Assembly: GCA_965214085.1 (NCBI GenBank)
Contig: OZ243937.1
Location: 2,418,001-2,482,000, forward strand
Length of the DNA: 64,000 nt
DNA from: UBA6055 sp965214085
Lineage (GTDB): Bacteria; Chloroflexota; Anaerolineae; Aggregatilineales; Phototrophicaceae
Reading direction: 5' to 3'
Translations under genes and position numbers: made by a program
Part shown: positions 49,687 through 58,533 of the stretch, piece after piece
Layout: each line of letters begins with the position of its first letter
Numbering within the stretch: position 1 is the first letter of the stretch
The notes under the pieces: generated by a model
The model's database searches: none
What the model saw: the letters and a program-made list of their open reading frames with translations, nothing else
What the model was told of the DNA's origin: nothing

Positions 49687-51042
49687 CTAGCGCATGAAGC
49701 CTTCGTAATTGCGCATCACCAGCTGGGCTTCCAGTTGGCGCATGGTATCGATCACTACGCCGACCACGATGATCAAGCCGGAGCCGGAAATCACCAGCCC
49801 GGCGTTGATGACCGCGCCTGAGGCAGAGGCCTCCAGCGGGAAGATGACGCGATTCACCAGGTCGACCATGCCTGGGATGATAGCGATGACACCCAGGAAG
49901 AAAGCGCCGACGAAGGTTATTCGCCTTGTCGTGGTCTTGATATAGTCTTCGGTGCGCTTGCCAGGGCGGATTCCAGGAATAAAGCCGCCGTTGCGCTGCA
50001 GGGTCTCCGCCAGATTTTGGTTGCCCACCATAACTTCGGCATAGAAAAACGTGAAGCCCACCGTCATCAGGAAAAAGGTGCCCCAATAGAGCAAGCCTTG
50101 CTGATTGCCGAAGGTGGTTTGAATGGTATTGCCAACCGCGCCCGGCGGGAACAGACTGGCGATGATAGCCGGGAAGGTGATAATCGACTGGGCGAAAATC
50201 AGCGGGATCATGCCGACCGGGTTGACGCGCAGCGGGATGAAGCTGTCTTGCTGGGCGAACTGCCGATTGCCGCGTACTCGGCGGCCGTATTGCACCGGAA
50301 TGCGCCGCACGCCTTCCTGTATGACGACAACCGCCAGCACGCTCAGCACGGTGATGACGATGAACAGCACCAAATTGTAGATGGCGCGGTCCGGCTGCTG
50401 CGTTAGAAGCCGGATCAGGTTTTGCGGCGCTTGCGCGACGATGCCGGCGAAGATGATGATCGAAATACCATTGCCGATGCCTTGCTCGGTGATCAGCTCG
50501 CCCAGCCAGATGGCGAACATGGTGCCGGCCGTCATCGTCGTCAACACCGACACGGTTAGCAGCATATTGCTGCCGATGCCAAAGCCGAAGCCCGGTATGA
50601 TCTCCGCGCCGGTTCCGGTAGCCAGATTGAAGATGCTGATTTGGCCCAGGGCTTGCAAGACGGCCATGGGGATGGCGACATAATAGGTGTAGCGCTGGAT
50701 TTTCTCTTGCCCGCCCGGTTCGCGCTGGATGCGCTCCAAAGCCGGCACAATCGGCACCAGCAACTGGAAGATAATCGATGCGGTGATGTAGGGATAAACC
50801 CCGTTGGCTATCACGCTGAAGTTAGCCACCGCGCCGCCGGACAGCAAGTTCATGACCTGGATTAGGTTGCCCGCGCTGCTGCCGCTTTCGAAGACTTGCC
50901 GCAGCACATTTCTGTCGACGCCAACCACCGGCACATGCGCGGCGAATTGATAGACGATCAGAATGAAGAGCGTAAACAGCAATTTGTTCCGCACATCCGG
51001 CAAGCGCCAGGCGTTACGCAATGCTTGAATCATAAGACCCAT
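49687..51042 (-). CDS. secY: Preprotein translocase subunit SecY
   Basis: SecY forms the protein-conducting channel. The 451-residue protein has ten expected membrane helices. It begins with IQALRNAWRLPDVRNKLLFTLFIL, has the plug region GGAVANFSVIANGVYPYITASIIFQLL, EGVRRIPVQYGRRV in the cytoplasmic loop, and NGGFIPGIRPGKRTEDYI near the end. It lies in the spc operon between rplO and adk. Confidence 0.97.
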   Translation of the reverse strand: MGLMIQALRNAWRLPDVRNKLLFTLFILIVYQFAAHVPVVGVDRNVLRQVFESGSSAGNLIQVMNLLSGGAVANFSVIANGVYPYITASIIFQLLVPIVPALERIQREPGGQEKIQRYTYYVAIPMAVLQALGQISIFNLATGTGAEIIPGFGFGIGSNMLLTVSVLTTMTAGTMFAIWLGELITEQGIGNGISIIIFAGIVAQAPQNLIRLLTQQPDRAIYNLVLFIVITVLSVLAVVVIQEGVRRIPVQYGRRVRGNRQFAQQDSFIPLRVNPVGMIPLIFAQSIITFPAIIASLFPPGAVGNTIQTTFGNQQGLLYWGTFFLMTVGFTFFYAEVMVGNQNLAETLQRNGGFIPGIRPGKRTEDYIKTTTRRITFVGAFFLGVIAIIPGMVDLVNRVIFPLEASASGAVINAGLVISGSGLIIVVGVVIDTMRQLEAQLVMRNYEGFMR

Positions 51043-51151
51043 TCCCTATCCATTATGACGTCCCGGCGCCATCACGACGCTTGCTTCATCGACTATACGC
51101 AGCGAGGAGCGCGGGCGTCGCGGGGCGCGACAACCGAGCAGCGGACAGCGC

Positions 51152-51679
51152 TCAGTCGCCGTCGCCAAACAGTCGTTCCATATCGACCTTGCGCATGCGC
51201 TTTACGGTTGCGCGGGCGCCAGTAACTTTCAGCGCGTGTTGGTTGACGCTGCCGCCGGCGCCTTCAATCTTGCCCGCGGCGCTCTTGGTGAATTTGTTGG
51301 CGTGCACTACCAGCTTCTTGCTCAGCTCGCCACGCCCGAGCACCTTGATCGGGTCCTCGGCTTTACGCACCAAGCCCGCTTCCACGAGCGACGCGCCGTT
51401 GACAACCGCGCCCTCAATGAAGCGCGCTTCCAGCATGTCCACATTCACTTCTTGATACTCGATGGCGAATATGTTGGTGAAGCCGCGCTTAAACGGAAGC
51501 CGCCGCACCAGGGGCAACTGACCGCCTTCAAAGTAGGGACCCTTGCCCCCGCCACTGCGCGCGCCTTGCCCTTTATGCCCGCGGCCGGCCGTTTTGCCGC
51601 CCCCAGCGGAGATGCCGCGACCGACGCGTTTGCGCTTGCGCTTGGATCCCGCGTCAGGTTTTAAGTCATGCAGTTTCAT
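51152..51679 (-). CDS. rplO: 50S ribosomal protein L15
   Basis: The 175-residue protein begins MKLHDLKPDAGSKRKRKRVGRG and has GGGKTAGRGHKGQGARSGGG plus the YFEGGQLPLVRRLPFKRGF segment, all L15 hallmarks. Its ATG at 51679 lies inside the rpmD 3' end (14-bp overlap). A longer frame begins at 51697. Confidence 0.97.
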   Translation of the reverse strand: MKLHDLKPDAGSKRKRKRVGRGISAGGGKTAGRGHKGQGARSGGGKGPYFEGGQLPLVRRLPFKRGFTNIFAIEYQEVNVDMLEARFIEGAVVNGASLVEAGLVRKAEDPIKVLGRGELSKKLVVHANKFTKSAAGKIEGAGGSVNQHALKVTGARATVKRMRKVDMERLFGDGD

Positions 51680-51887
51680 TCTCGTTGACCTCTGCAACTT
51701 CTTCGACCGTCACCAGATGGCTGACCTTGGCGATCATGCCGCGGATCTGCGGCGCGTCGCCGATGAACACACTCTGGCTCATACGGCGCAATCCCAGTGA
51801 TTTGACCGTTGCCTTTTGGCGGCTGTTATAGCCGATCGGGCTCTTGACTAGCGTAACTTTGAGCAGCTTGCCGCTTTGCTCAGGCAT
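51666..51887 (-). CDS. rpmD: 50S ribosomal protein L30
   Basis: This 73-residue protein contains LLKVTLVKSPIGYNSRQKATVKSLGLRR, the L30 core, and an acidic tail (EEVAEVNENETA). Its ATG at 51887 overlaps the rpsE 3' end by 8 bp and follows a GAGG, showing translational coupling along the spc operon. Confidence 0.96.
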   Translation of the reverse strand: MPEQSGKLLKVTLVKSPIGYNSRQKATVKSLGLRRMSQSVFIGDAPQIRGMIAKVSHLVTVEEVAEVNENETA

Positions 51888-52443
51888 GCTCGCCTCCTCG
51901 TTCGCCGCGGCGCTCCCACACCGGCGCGACTTCGTGCACCAGTTTGCCGCGCATCTCCGCCACATGTTGCGCGCTGCGCAGCTGATTTAGCGCATCCAGC
52001 GTGGCCATGGTTACGTTCAGCAAGTTGGCGCTGCCTTGGCTCTTGGTCAGGATATTCCTGACGCCCACTACTTCCAGGACCGCGCGCACGCCACCGCCGG
52101 CGATAACACCGGTGCCGGGGGCAGCCGGCTTCAGCAGCACGCGAGCGCCGCCATGTCGGCCGGTGACGGTGTAGGGAATCGTATTGCCTGACAGCGACAC
52201 GCCCTGGATGTTCCGGCGCGCCCGTTCGGCGGCTTTGCGTATGCTGTCCGGAACTGCGCGCGCTTTGCCAATGCCGATGCCGACATTGCCTTTGCCATCG
52301 CCGACCACAACGACCGTACGGAAGGCGAAACGCCTGCCGCCTTTGATCACTTTGGCGACGCGGCGGATATCAACTACGCGCTCGTCAAACTCGTCGCGTT
52401 CTTCCTGGTTCCTGCGCGAGTCTCGTCTTCTGTTATCAGCCAT
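51880..52443 (-). CDS. rpsE: 30S ribosomal protein S5
   Basis: This 187-residue protein acts in mRNA entry and decoding fidelity. It has VVDIRRVAKVIKGGRRFAFRTVVVVGDGKGNVGIGIGKA (the double-stranded RNA-binding-like domain) and APGTGVIAGGGVRAVLEVVGVRNILTKSQGS. The N-terminus carries a charged extension (RRRDSRRNQEERDE). Confidence 0.97.
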   Translation of the reverse strand: MADNRRRDSRRNQEERDEFDERVVDIRRVAKVIKGGRRFAFRTVVVVGDGKGNVGIGIGKARAVPDSIRKAAERARRNIQGVSLSGNTIPYTVTGRHGGARVLLKPAAPGTGVIAGGGVRAVLEVVGVRNILTKSQGSANLLNVTMATLDALNQLRSAQHVAEMRGKLVHEVAPVWERRGERGGEHA

Positions 52444-52458
52444 ATATGACCTCCACGC

Positions 52459-52833
52459 CTATAGCTGCAGGCCGGCTTCGCGCGCGCCTTGCGCCACGGC
52501 TGCCACACGCCCGGTATACTTAAATCCACCACGATCGAATACAACCGTTTCGATGCCGGCCGCTTTCGCTCTCTCTGCGACAGTCTGTCCGACGATTTTC
52601 GCCGCCTCGACCTTGCTCTTGTCCGTTAATACCGCCGCCAACTCATTGTCTATCGTCGAGCAGGAGACCAGCGTACGCCCTGCCACATCATCAATGACCT
52701 GTACAAAGGTATTGGTGTTGCTGCGGAAAATGTTCATCCGCGGGCGCGCGGCCGAGCCGGATATGTGCTTGCGCACCCGGCGGTGCCGGCGCTTGCGGGC
52801 GATGTACTTCTTGCGACCAGTAATATCAGCCAT
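52459..52833 (-). CDS. rplR: 50S ribosomal protein L18
   Basis: The 124-residue 5S rRNA-binding protein has RHRRVRKHISGSAARPRMNIFRSNTNTFVQVIDD and the C-terminal FDRGGFKYTGRVAAVAQGAREAGLQL. It lies 15 bp upstream of rpsE in the spc operon. Confidence 0.97.
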   Translation of the reverse strand: MADITGRKKYIARKRRHRRVRKHISGSAARPRMNIFRSNTNTFVQVIDDVAGRTLVSCSTIDNELAAVLTDKSKVEAAKIVGQTVAERAKAAGIETVVFDRGGFKYTGRVAAVAQGAREAGLQL

Positions 52834-52903
52834 CTGTCAAATCCCTTGCCTCTGCCGTCTCGCGCTCGAGCTTGAATGGCTCGGCGCGTGGACGTTTACC
52901 CGT

Positions 52904-53452
52904 CTATCGTTTGCCCGCCTTGCCAGCCTTGCGCGCCACGTATTCACCCAAGTAGCGCACACCCTTGCCCTTGTAAGGCTCCGGCGGGCGCCAGCCGCGG
53001 ATATCCGCCGCCACTTGTCCGACGACCTGCTTGTCAATGCCATCCACGTGGATGATTGTGCCACGAGAATCTTGCGGCACATCAAAGGTGACGTTTGCCG
53101 GCGGCTCGACAAGGACTTCGTGCGAATGCCCCAGACGCAACTGCAGGTTCTTGCCCTGCAATGTCGCCTGGTAGCCGACGCCTTGAATCTGCAGCGTCTT
53201 GCGGAATCCGGCCGAAACGCCTTCTACCATATTCGCCAGCAGCGAGCGCGTCAAACCGTGCAGCGCCTTGTGATGGCGCAGGTCGGACGGGCGCTCGACG
53301 ATTATCGAGCCATTCTCCTGCCGGATCGCCATCTCAGGGCTGAAGTCCTGCGACAGCTCGCCTTTGGGTCCGATTATCTTGACCGAATTGCGGTCAATCG
53401 CCACCGTTACTTTGTCCGGCAGCGGCACAGGTTGCTTTCCTATACGAGACAT
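52904..53452 (-). CDS. rplF: 50S ribosomal protein L6
   Basis: The 182-residue protein starts MSRIGKQPVPLPDKVTV. It has ADIRGWRPPEPYKGKGVRYLGE, the conserved L6 C-terminal signature near the GTPase centre. A 70-bp gap separates it from rplR. Confidence 0.97.
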   Translation of the reverse strand: MSRIGKQPVPLPDKVTVAIDRNSVKIIGPKGELSQDFSPEMAIRQENGSIIVERPSDLRHHKALHGLTRSLLANMVEGVSAGFRKTLQIQGVGYQATLQGKNLQLRLGHSHEVLVEPPANVTFDVPQDSRGTIIHVDGIDKQVVGQVAADIRGWRPPEPYKGKGVRYLGEYVARKAGKAGKR

Positions 53453-53470
53453 ATCGCCTTCCCCTTTTTG

Positions 53471-53884
53471 CTACCAGACGTAGCAGAGCACTTCGCCGCC
53501 GACGCCATTGCGGCGCGCCTGCTGCGCTGTCATGACGCCTTTGGGCGTGGTCACGATAGCGATGCCCGTACCGCTCAACACAATCGGCAATTCCTTGCGC
53601 TTGCGGTACACGCGGCGCCCGGGTTTGCTGATGCGCTGCAACTGCGTGATCACGGGCTTGCGATCGCGGCGGGTCCCGAAGTATTTCAGCTGCACCTTGA
53701 TCAAGGGCACTGGCGTTTCATCGCCAACTGTGAAGCCTTCGATATAGCCCTCTTCCTGGAGGATTCGGGCGATCTCCAATTTGATCGTGGACTTCGGCAC
53801 GATGACTTCCTGCTTGCCGCGAACCAGCGCGTTGCGAATGCGCGTCAACATATCGGCAACTGGATCATTTGTCACATTAGACAT
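53471..53884 (-). CDS. rpsH: 30S ribosomal protein S8
   Basis: The 137-residue protein has DPVADMLTRIRNALVRGKQEVIVPKSTIKLEIARIL and the terminal GTGIAIVTTPKGVMTAQQARRNGVGGEVLCYVW. It binds the 16S central domain and in some bacteria represses the spc operon. Such control is not demonstrated here. Confidence 0.97.
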   Translation of the reverse strand: MSNVTNDPVADMLTRIRNALVRGKQEVIVPKSTIKLEIARILQEEGYIEGFTVGDETPVPLIKVQLKYFGTRRDRKPVITQLQRISKPGRRVYRKRKELPIVLSGTGIAIVTTPKGVMTAQQARRNGVGGEVLCYVW

Positions 53885-53896
53885 GATAACCGCCTC

Positions 53897-54079
53897 CTAC
53901 CAACTCGCCTTCACAACGCCGGGAATCTCACCATTTAGCGCCATCTCGCGGAAGCAAATCCGGCATACGCCGAAGCGCCTGATGTACCCGCGCGGGCGTC
54001 CGCATAACTTGCAACGATTGCGAACTCTGACCGGATACTTGCGTCGCTGTTCCCGAAATTGCATGCATTTCTTTGCCAT
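53897..54079 (-). CDS. rpsN: 30S ribosomal protein S14, zinc type
   Basis: The 60-residue protein is the short zinc-binding form (S14Z). Ligands Cys23 and Cys26 (CKLCGRP) and Cys39 and Cys42 (CRICF) are all present, followed by FREMALNGEIPGVVKASW. The ATG at 54079 comes 10 bp after rplE. The longer open frame beyond it is antisense noise of rplE. Confidence 0.96.
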   Translation of the reverse strand: MAKKCMQFREQRRKYPVRVRNRCKLCGRPRGYIRRFGVCRICFREMALNGEIPGVVKASW

Positions 54080-54089
54080 ATATTCCCCT

Positions 54090-54632
54090 CTAGTTTCCCT
54101 GGAAAGGCATGCCGAGCAGTGACAGCAAACGGCGACCTTCCTCATCAGTTTTGGCGGTCGTGACGATGGTGATTTCCATGCCACGAACTTTGTCAATCTT
54201 GTCAAAGTCGATTTCCGGGAAGACTAACTGTTCCCGCAAGCCGACGGTGAAATTGCCGCGGCCATCCAGCTTGGCCGGCACGCCCCGAAAATCGCGTATA
54301 CGCGGCAGGGCGATATTGACCAAACGGTCGTACAGGGCCCACATCCGCTCCTTGCGCAGCGTCACCTTGGTGCCGATGGCCCGCCCTTCGCGCAGCTTGT
54401 ATGTGGCGATGCTCTTCTTGGCGCGCGTCACCACCGGCTGCTGCCCGGTGATGGTTTTTAAGTCTTCAACCGCGCCATCAAGCGAGCGCGGCTCATCAAT
54501 CGCTTCGCCGACGCCGATGTTCAGCGTGATCTTGCTGATTGTTGGCACCTGCATGGGATTGATATAGCCGAATTCCTGCGTCAAAGTCGGCACGACTTCT
54601 TCCAGATAGCGCGTGTACATGCGGTTTTCCAT
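54090..54632 (-). CDS. rplE: 50S ribosomal protein L5
   Basis: The 180-residue 5S rRNA-binding protein has GYINPMQVPTISKITLNIGVGEA, ITGQQPVVTRAKKSIATYKLREGRAIGTKVTLR and RDFRGVPAKLDGRGNFTVGLREQLVFPEI. It sits between rplX and rpsN with 10-13 bp gaps. Confidence 0.97.
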   Translation of the reverse strand: MENRMYTRYLEEVVPTLTQEFGYINPMQVPTISKITLNIGVGEAIDEPRSLDGAVEDLKTITGQQPVVTRAKKSIATYKLREGRAIGTKVTLRKERMWALYDRLVNIALPRIRDFRGVPAKLDGRGNFTVGLREQLVFPEIDFDKIDKVRGMEITIVTTAKTDEEGRRLLSLLGMPFQGN

Positions 54633-54645
54633 AGTTCACCCCGCC

Positions 54646-54975
54646 CTAAAACTCAATTACGCTGTCGCACTTCTTGCAATGGCGCGACTTACGGCCATCT
54701 GCGCCGATGCGATACCCGATGCGCGTAGGTTCGTCGCAATTGGCGCAAACCACCATCACATTAGACAGGTGCAGCGGCGCTTCAAATTCGATGATCTGCG
54801 CCGGAATCTGCTGCCCGCCCGGCGCCGGACGCGCTTTACTGTGGCGCTTCAAAATGTTGACGCCGTTAATGATGACGCGGTCTTTATTCGTCAAGACACG
54901 GACGACCTCGCCGCGCTGACCTTTATCTTTGCCAGCGATGACCTCAACCGTGTCTCCCTGCTGCACTCGTTGCAT
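54646..54975 (-). CDS. rplX: 50S ribosomal protein L24
   Basis: The 109-residue assembly-initiating protein has a KOW motif (GDTVEVIAGKDKGQRGEVVRVLTNKDRVIINGVNILKRH). Its tail has VCANCDEPTRIG and SRHCKKC, giving two CxxC pairs, a zinc-binding extension seen in many bacterial L24 proteins. Confidence 0.97.
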   Translation of the reverse strand: MQRVQQGDTVEVIAGKDKGQRGEVVRVLTNKDRVIINGVNILKRHSKARPAPGGQQIPAQIIEFEAPLHLSNVMVVCANCDEPTRIGYRIGADGRKSRHCKKCDSVIEF

Positions 54976-54989
54976 CTCTGTTCCCTCGC

Positions 54990-55361
54990 TTATATGGTCT
55001 CTGGCGCCAGCGAGACGATCTTCATAAATCCCTTGTCACGCAGTTCGCGCGCAACCGGACCGAAGACACGCGTGCCACGAGGATTCTCAAGATCCTCAGC
55101 CAGAACCACAGCGGCATTGTCGTCAAAGCGGATGGTTGAGCCGTCTGCGCGACCGTATTCTTTGTGCGTCCTGACAATAACGGCGCGCACCAACTCGCCC
55201 TTCTTGACGCCGCCGCTGGTGGATGCGGACTTGACCGTGCCAACCACGATGTCGCCGACATAGCCGTACTTGACTTTCGAGCCGCCAGTGACGCGGATGA
55301 CCAGGATTTCCTGGGCGCCGCTATTATCGGCTACTTTTACGCGTGATTCCGTCTGTATCAT
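54990..55361 (-). CDS. rplN: 50S ribosomal protein L14
   Basis: The 123-residue protein has MIQTESRVKVADNSGAQEILVIRV and the conserved GELVRAVIVRTHKEYGRADGSTIRFDDNAAVVL, ending IVSLAPETI. It forms an intersubunit bridge and binds the silencing factor RsfS in other bacteria. Confidence 0.97.
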   Translation of the reverse strand: MIQTESRVKVADNSGAQEILVIRVTGGSKVKYGYVGDIVVGTVKSASTSGGVKKGELVRAVIVRTHKEYGRADGSTIRFDDNAAVVLAEDLENPRGTRVFGPVARELRDKGFMKIVSLAPETI

Positions 55362-55405
55362 CGTTAGCTCTCTCCGTTAGCGCAGGTCCAGCCCGTCGCC
55401 GGGCG

Positions 55406-55666
55406 CTAGTCGGCCAGGTTCTGTGGTGATTCAAGCACCGTCTCGACCACCCAGCGCTTGCGTTTGCTTAGCGGGCGACTCTGCACAATTTGCACCAGCG
55501 CGCCGATGCCGACCCCGGTTTCATCGTGCGCCATGACTTTGCGGGTCAACGGCACTACCTTGTGATAAACCGGGTGCATCTTGCGATTCTCGATGGCGAC
55601 GACCACAGTCTTCTGCATCTTGTCGCTGACGACCGTTCCCACCAAGCGCTTGCGATTGTTAGGCAT
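55406..55666 (-). CDS. rpsQ: 30S ribosomal protein S17
   Basis: The 86-residue OB-fold protein has RKRLVGTVVSDKMQKTVVVAIENRKMHPVYHKVV and VGIGALVQIVQSRPLSKRKRWVV. Its start overlaps the rpmC end by 8 bp. Confidence 0.97.
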   Translation of the reverse strand: MPNNRKRLVGTVVSDKMQKTVVVAIENRKMHPVYHKVVPLTRKVMAHDETGVGIGALVQIVQSRPLSKRKRWVVETVLESPQNLAD

Positions 55667-55883
55667 CCTGCCCCCCTTGTACGATCATTTCGGCCGCCAG
55701 CTCGCGTTCGCGCAGTGCCGTTTTCAAGCGGGCGATATCGCGCCGCGTCTTGCGGAAAAGCGTCGTATCCTTTAGCTCGCCCGTGTCTTTCTGCAAGCGA
55801 TAGGTATACATCTCAACTTTGAGGTCCTCGATTTTGTCCAGCACCTCGTCTGTGGACATGGATCGGATTTCGTCGATATACAT
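55659..55883 (-). CDS. rpmC: 50S ribosomal protein L29
   Basis: The 74-residue protein is two helices: EIRSMSTDEVLDKIEDLKVEMYTYRLQKDTGELKDTTLFRKTRRDIARLKTALRERE. It lies at the tunnel exit. The ATG shares its first base with the end of rplP (1-bp overlap). Confidence 0.96.
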   Translation of the reverse strand: MYIDEIRSMSTDEVLDKIEDLKVEMYTYRLQKDTGELKDTTLFRKTRRDIARLKTALRERELAAEMIVQGGQDA

Positions 55884-56317
55884 CAGTTGACCTCCCGTCC
55901 GGAAATGGGATCAAAACGCTTGACGAACTTGGTCTTGATGGGCAGCTTGTGCGAAGCGAGGCGCAGGGCTTCCCGCGCGTCGCCTTCGGGCACGCCGCTC
56001 ATCTCAAACAAGATGCGCCCGGGTTTCACGACGCAAACCCATTTCTCAACCGAGCCCTTGCCCTTGCCCATGCGCGTCTCGGCCGCCTTCTGCGTCACCG
56101 GCTTGTCCGGGAAAATGCGAATCCAAACTTTGCCGCGGCGGCGAATATAACGGACCATCGCCCGTCGACAGGCTTCAATCTGCCGGCTGGTGACCCAGCT
56201 GGGCTCCAGCGCTTGCAGGCCATAATCGCCAAATTGCACGACCGCGCCCCGCCGCGCTTTGCCGCGCATACGGCCGCGCATTTGCTTGTTGTACTTCCTA
56301 CGTTTCGGCATCAACAT
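55883..56317 (-). CDS. rplP: 50S ribosomal protein L16
   Basis: The 144-residue protein near the A site has MPKRRKYNKQMRGRMRGKARRG, ALEPSWVTSRQIEACRRAMVRYIRRRGKVWIRIFPDKPVT and the GRILFEMSGVPEGDAREALRLASHKLPIKTKFV end. The ATG at 56311 gives the standard N-terminus; the one at 56317 adds two residues. Confidence 0.97.
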   Translation of the reverse strand: MLMPKRRKYNKQMRGRMRGKARRGAVVQFGDYGLQALEPSWVTSRQIEACRRAMVRYIRRRGKVWIRIFPDKPVTQKAAETRMGKGKGSVEKWVCVVKPGRILFEMSGVPEGDAREALRLASHKLPIKTKFVKRFDPISGREVN

Positions 56318-56344
56318 GCGGCTTGCTCCTCCAGCTTCAGCGAC

Positions 56345-57043
56345 CTAATTGCGCCGACCGCGGCGACCTTCGTTGGCGGACGTTCGCTGCGCGCCGGTGC
56401 TGAAAGGGTCTTCGCCCGGCAAGATATCGCCCTTATAAATCCAGACTTTTACACCGATCTGGCCAAATGTGGTCAAACCTTCCGTGAAGCCATAGTCGAT
56501 ATCCGCCCGCAGCGTATTACGCGGCACACGGCCATCAAACATCCACTCGCGCCGAGCCATATCCGAGCCGCCGAGGCGACCGCTGACTTCGATGCGGATG
56601 CCGCCCGCGCCCTGTCGCATAGCTTGCATGATGGCGCGTTTCATCGCCCGACTATGTCCGATGCGCCGCACAAGCTGCGAAGCGACATTCTCGGCGACCA
56701 AGGTAGCGTCCAAATCCGGCTTCTCGATCTCGCTGACTTCGACCTTCACTGTTTTGCCAGTCATGTCTTGCAAGTTCTGCCGCAATTCCTTGACCGCTTC
56801 GCCCTTGCGGCCGATGATCAAGCCTGGCCGCACGGTATTAATCGTAATAATCACCAGGTTCGGATGGCGTTCAATCTCAATACGAGAGACGCCGGCGCGC
56901 TTTGTCCTGCCTTTGAGGAATTTGCGGATCTTGCGATCTTCCATCAGCAGGTTGACATAGCGCTCGCCTTCGGCATACCAGCGGGCGTCCCACTCGCGAA
57001 TCACTTTCAGGCGAAATCCCTTGGGATGAACTTTACGACCCAT
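56345..57043 (-). CDS. rpsC: 30S ribosomal protein S3
   Basis: The 232-residue protein at the mRNA entry site has MGRKVHPKGFRLKVIREWDARWYAE. A KH domain has VRPGLIIGRKGEAVKELRQNL, and a C-terminal domain has GAGGIRIEVSGRLGGSDMARREW. A short basic tail (SANEGRRGRRN) ends it. Its ATG overlaps rplV by 11 bp. Confidence 0.97.
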   Translation of the reverse strand: MGRKVHPKGFRLKVIREWDARWYAEGERYVNLLMEDRKIRKFLKGRTKRAGVSRIEIERHPNLVIITINTVRPGLIIGRKGEAVKELRQNLQDMTGKTVKVEVSEIEKPDLDATLVAENVASQLVRRIGHSRAMKRAIMQAMRQGAGGIRIEVSGRLGGSDMARREWMFDGRVPRNTLRADIDYGFTEGLTTFGQIGVKVWIYKGDILPGEDPFSTGAQRTSANEGRRGRRN

Positions 57044-57386
57044 TTTCTGCTTCCTCTCGCTCTTCCAGAATCACCCAAAGGTGAGACGTGCGCTTCAACC
57101 GCGGCTTGAATCGTCCGCGAGCGCCGGCCTTGAAACGTTTCAAGGTGGGTCCGTCGCCGGCGTAGATTTGGGAGACGTACAATTCTTCCTGGTTCAGGTC
57201 GAAGTTGTTAACCGCGTTCGCCATTGCCGACGACAAAGTCTTGCTGACAAAAGCGGACCCCTTTTGCGGCATATAATCGAGTACGATCAGCGCCTCCTCA
57301 GCGTCCATGCCGCGAACCTTGTCGCAGACCAGACGCAATTTTTGAGGCGAAATCGGCAGATAACGGGATATAGCGCGTACTTCCAT
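57033..57386 (-). CDS. rplV: 50S ribosomal protein L22
   Basis: The 117-residue protein, whose hairpin lines the exit tunnel, has RYLPISPQKLRLVCDKVRGMDAEEALIVLDYMPQKGS and the C-terminal GARGRFKPRLKRTSHLWVILEE. It lies between rpsS (11-bp gap) and rpsC (overlap). Confidence 0.97.
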   Translation of the reverse strand: MEVRAISRYLPISPQKLRLVCDKVRGMDAEEALIVLDYMPQKGSAFVSKTLSSAMANAVNNFDLNQEELYVSQIYAGDGPTLKRFKAGARGRFKPRLKRTSHLWVILEEREEAENGS

Positions 57387-57397
57387 TTTGCCTGCCC

Positions 57398-57667
57398 CTA
57401 TCGTCTGCTATCCAATATGTGACCGCGGAAGGTGCGCGTCGGCGCGAACTCGCCCAGCTTGTGCCCCACCATGTTCTCGGTGATGTAAATCGGCACATGC
57501 CGGCGGCCATCGTGCACGGCGATCGTGTGACCGACCATTTGCGGGAAGATGGTGCTGGCCCGGCTCCAGGTGCGGATCACCACTTTTTTGTTCTGCCGGT
57601 TGAGCCGTTCGACTTTTTCCAGCAATTTGGGGCTGATGTAGTAGCCCTTCTTCAATGAACGTGACAT
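57398..57667 (-). CDS. rpsS: 30S ribosomal protein S19
   Basis: The 89-residue protein begins MSRSLKKGYYISPKLLEKVERL and has TWSRASTIFPQMVGHTIAVHDGRRHVPIYITENMVGHKLGEFAPTRTFRGH, the whole S19 signature. The ATG at 57667 follows rplB by 17 bp. Longer frames upstream are shadows of rplB. Confidence 0.97.
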   Translation of the reverse strand: MSRSLKKGYYISPKLLEKVERLNRQNKKVVIRTWSRASTIFPQMVGHTIAVHDGRRHVPIYITENMVGHKLGEFAPTRTFRGHILDSRR

Positions 57668-57684
57668 GCGTAAAACTCCTGCAA

Positions 57685-58518
57685 TTAACGACGTTTGCCG
57701 CGGCGCCGGACGATGAACTGGTTGGTGCGCTTGTTGCGCCGCGTCCGCACACCCAGGGCTTTTTTGCCCCAAGGCGTCTTTGGCGCAGCCATGCCGATGC
57801 CGGTTTTGCCCTCGCCACCGCCATGAGGATGGCTGGAGGGGTCCATGGCGGTGCCGCGCACGGTCGGTCGCCAGCCCAGCCAGCGCCGCCGGCCGGCCTT
57901 GCCCAGCTTGACATTTGAATGCTCGGTGTTGCCCACCTGGCCGATGGTGGCGCGGCAAGTCGCCAGCACCATGCGCATCTCACCACTGGGCAAGCGCAAG
58001 GTAACATACTTGCCTTCCGACGCCAGAATCTGCGCCGATGTGCCGGCGGAACGCGCCAACTGCCCGCCCTTGCCCGGGCGCAATTCGATGTTATGCACCA
58101 CCGTGCCCAAGGGAATATCCTTCAATGCGCGGCTGTTGCCCGGCCGCAGCGCGCTCATAGCGCCGTTGCCAATCGTGTCGCCAACTTGTACACCCATCGG
58201 CGCGATGATGTAACTCTTCAGGCCATCTTCGTACTGCAGCAAAGCGATGCGAGCCGAGCGGTTAGGATCATACTCGATGGCTTTGACCTCGGCGCGGCAA
58301 TCTTCCTTGTTGCGCTTAAAATCGATGAGGCGGTAACGGCGTTTATGCCCGCCGCCGCGGTGCCGCACGGTGATGCGCCCGCTATTGTTGCGGCCGCCGG
58401 TCTTGCGCAGCGCTTGGGTCAACGAGCGCTCGGGCTTCTTTTTGGTGATCTCTTCGAATGTGTAACCGGTCATGTCGCGGCGACCGGGCGAAGTCGGTTT
58501 ATAGACTTTGATGGGCAT
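57685..58518 (-). CDS. rplB: 50S ribosomal protein L2
   Basis: The 277-residue protein near the peptidyl transferase centre has KTGGRNNSGRITVRHRGGGHKRRYRLIDFKR, the central LGTVVHNIELRPGKGGQLARSAGTSAQ, and WLGWRPTVRGTAMDPSSHPHGGGEG with the conserved histidine region. Confidence 0.97.
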   Translation of the reverse strand: MPIKVYKPTSPGRRDMTGYTFEEITKKKPERSLTQALRKTGGRNNSGRITVRHRGGGHKRRYRLIDFKRNKEDCRAEVKAIEYDPNRSARIALLQYEDGLKSYIIAPMGVQVGDTIGNGAMSALRPGNSRALKDIPLGTVVHNIELRPGKGGQLARSAGTSAQILASEGKYVTLRLPSGEMRMVLATCRATIGQVGNTEHSNVKLGKAGRRRWLGWRPTVRGTAMDPSSHPHGGGEGKTGIGMAAPKTPWGKKALGVRTRRNKRTNQFIVRRRGKRR

Positions 58519-58533
58519 CGTTAATGCACCCCC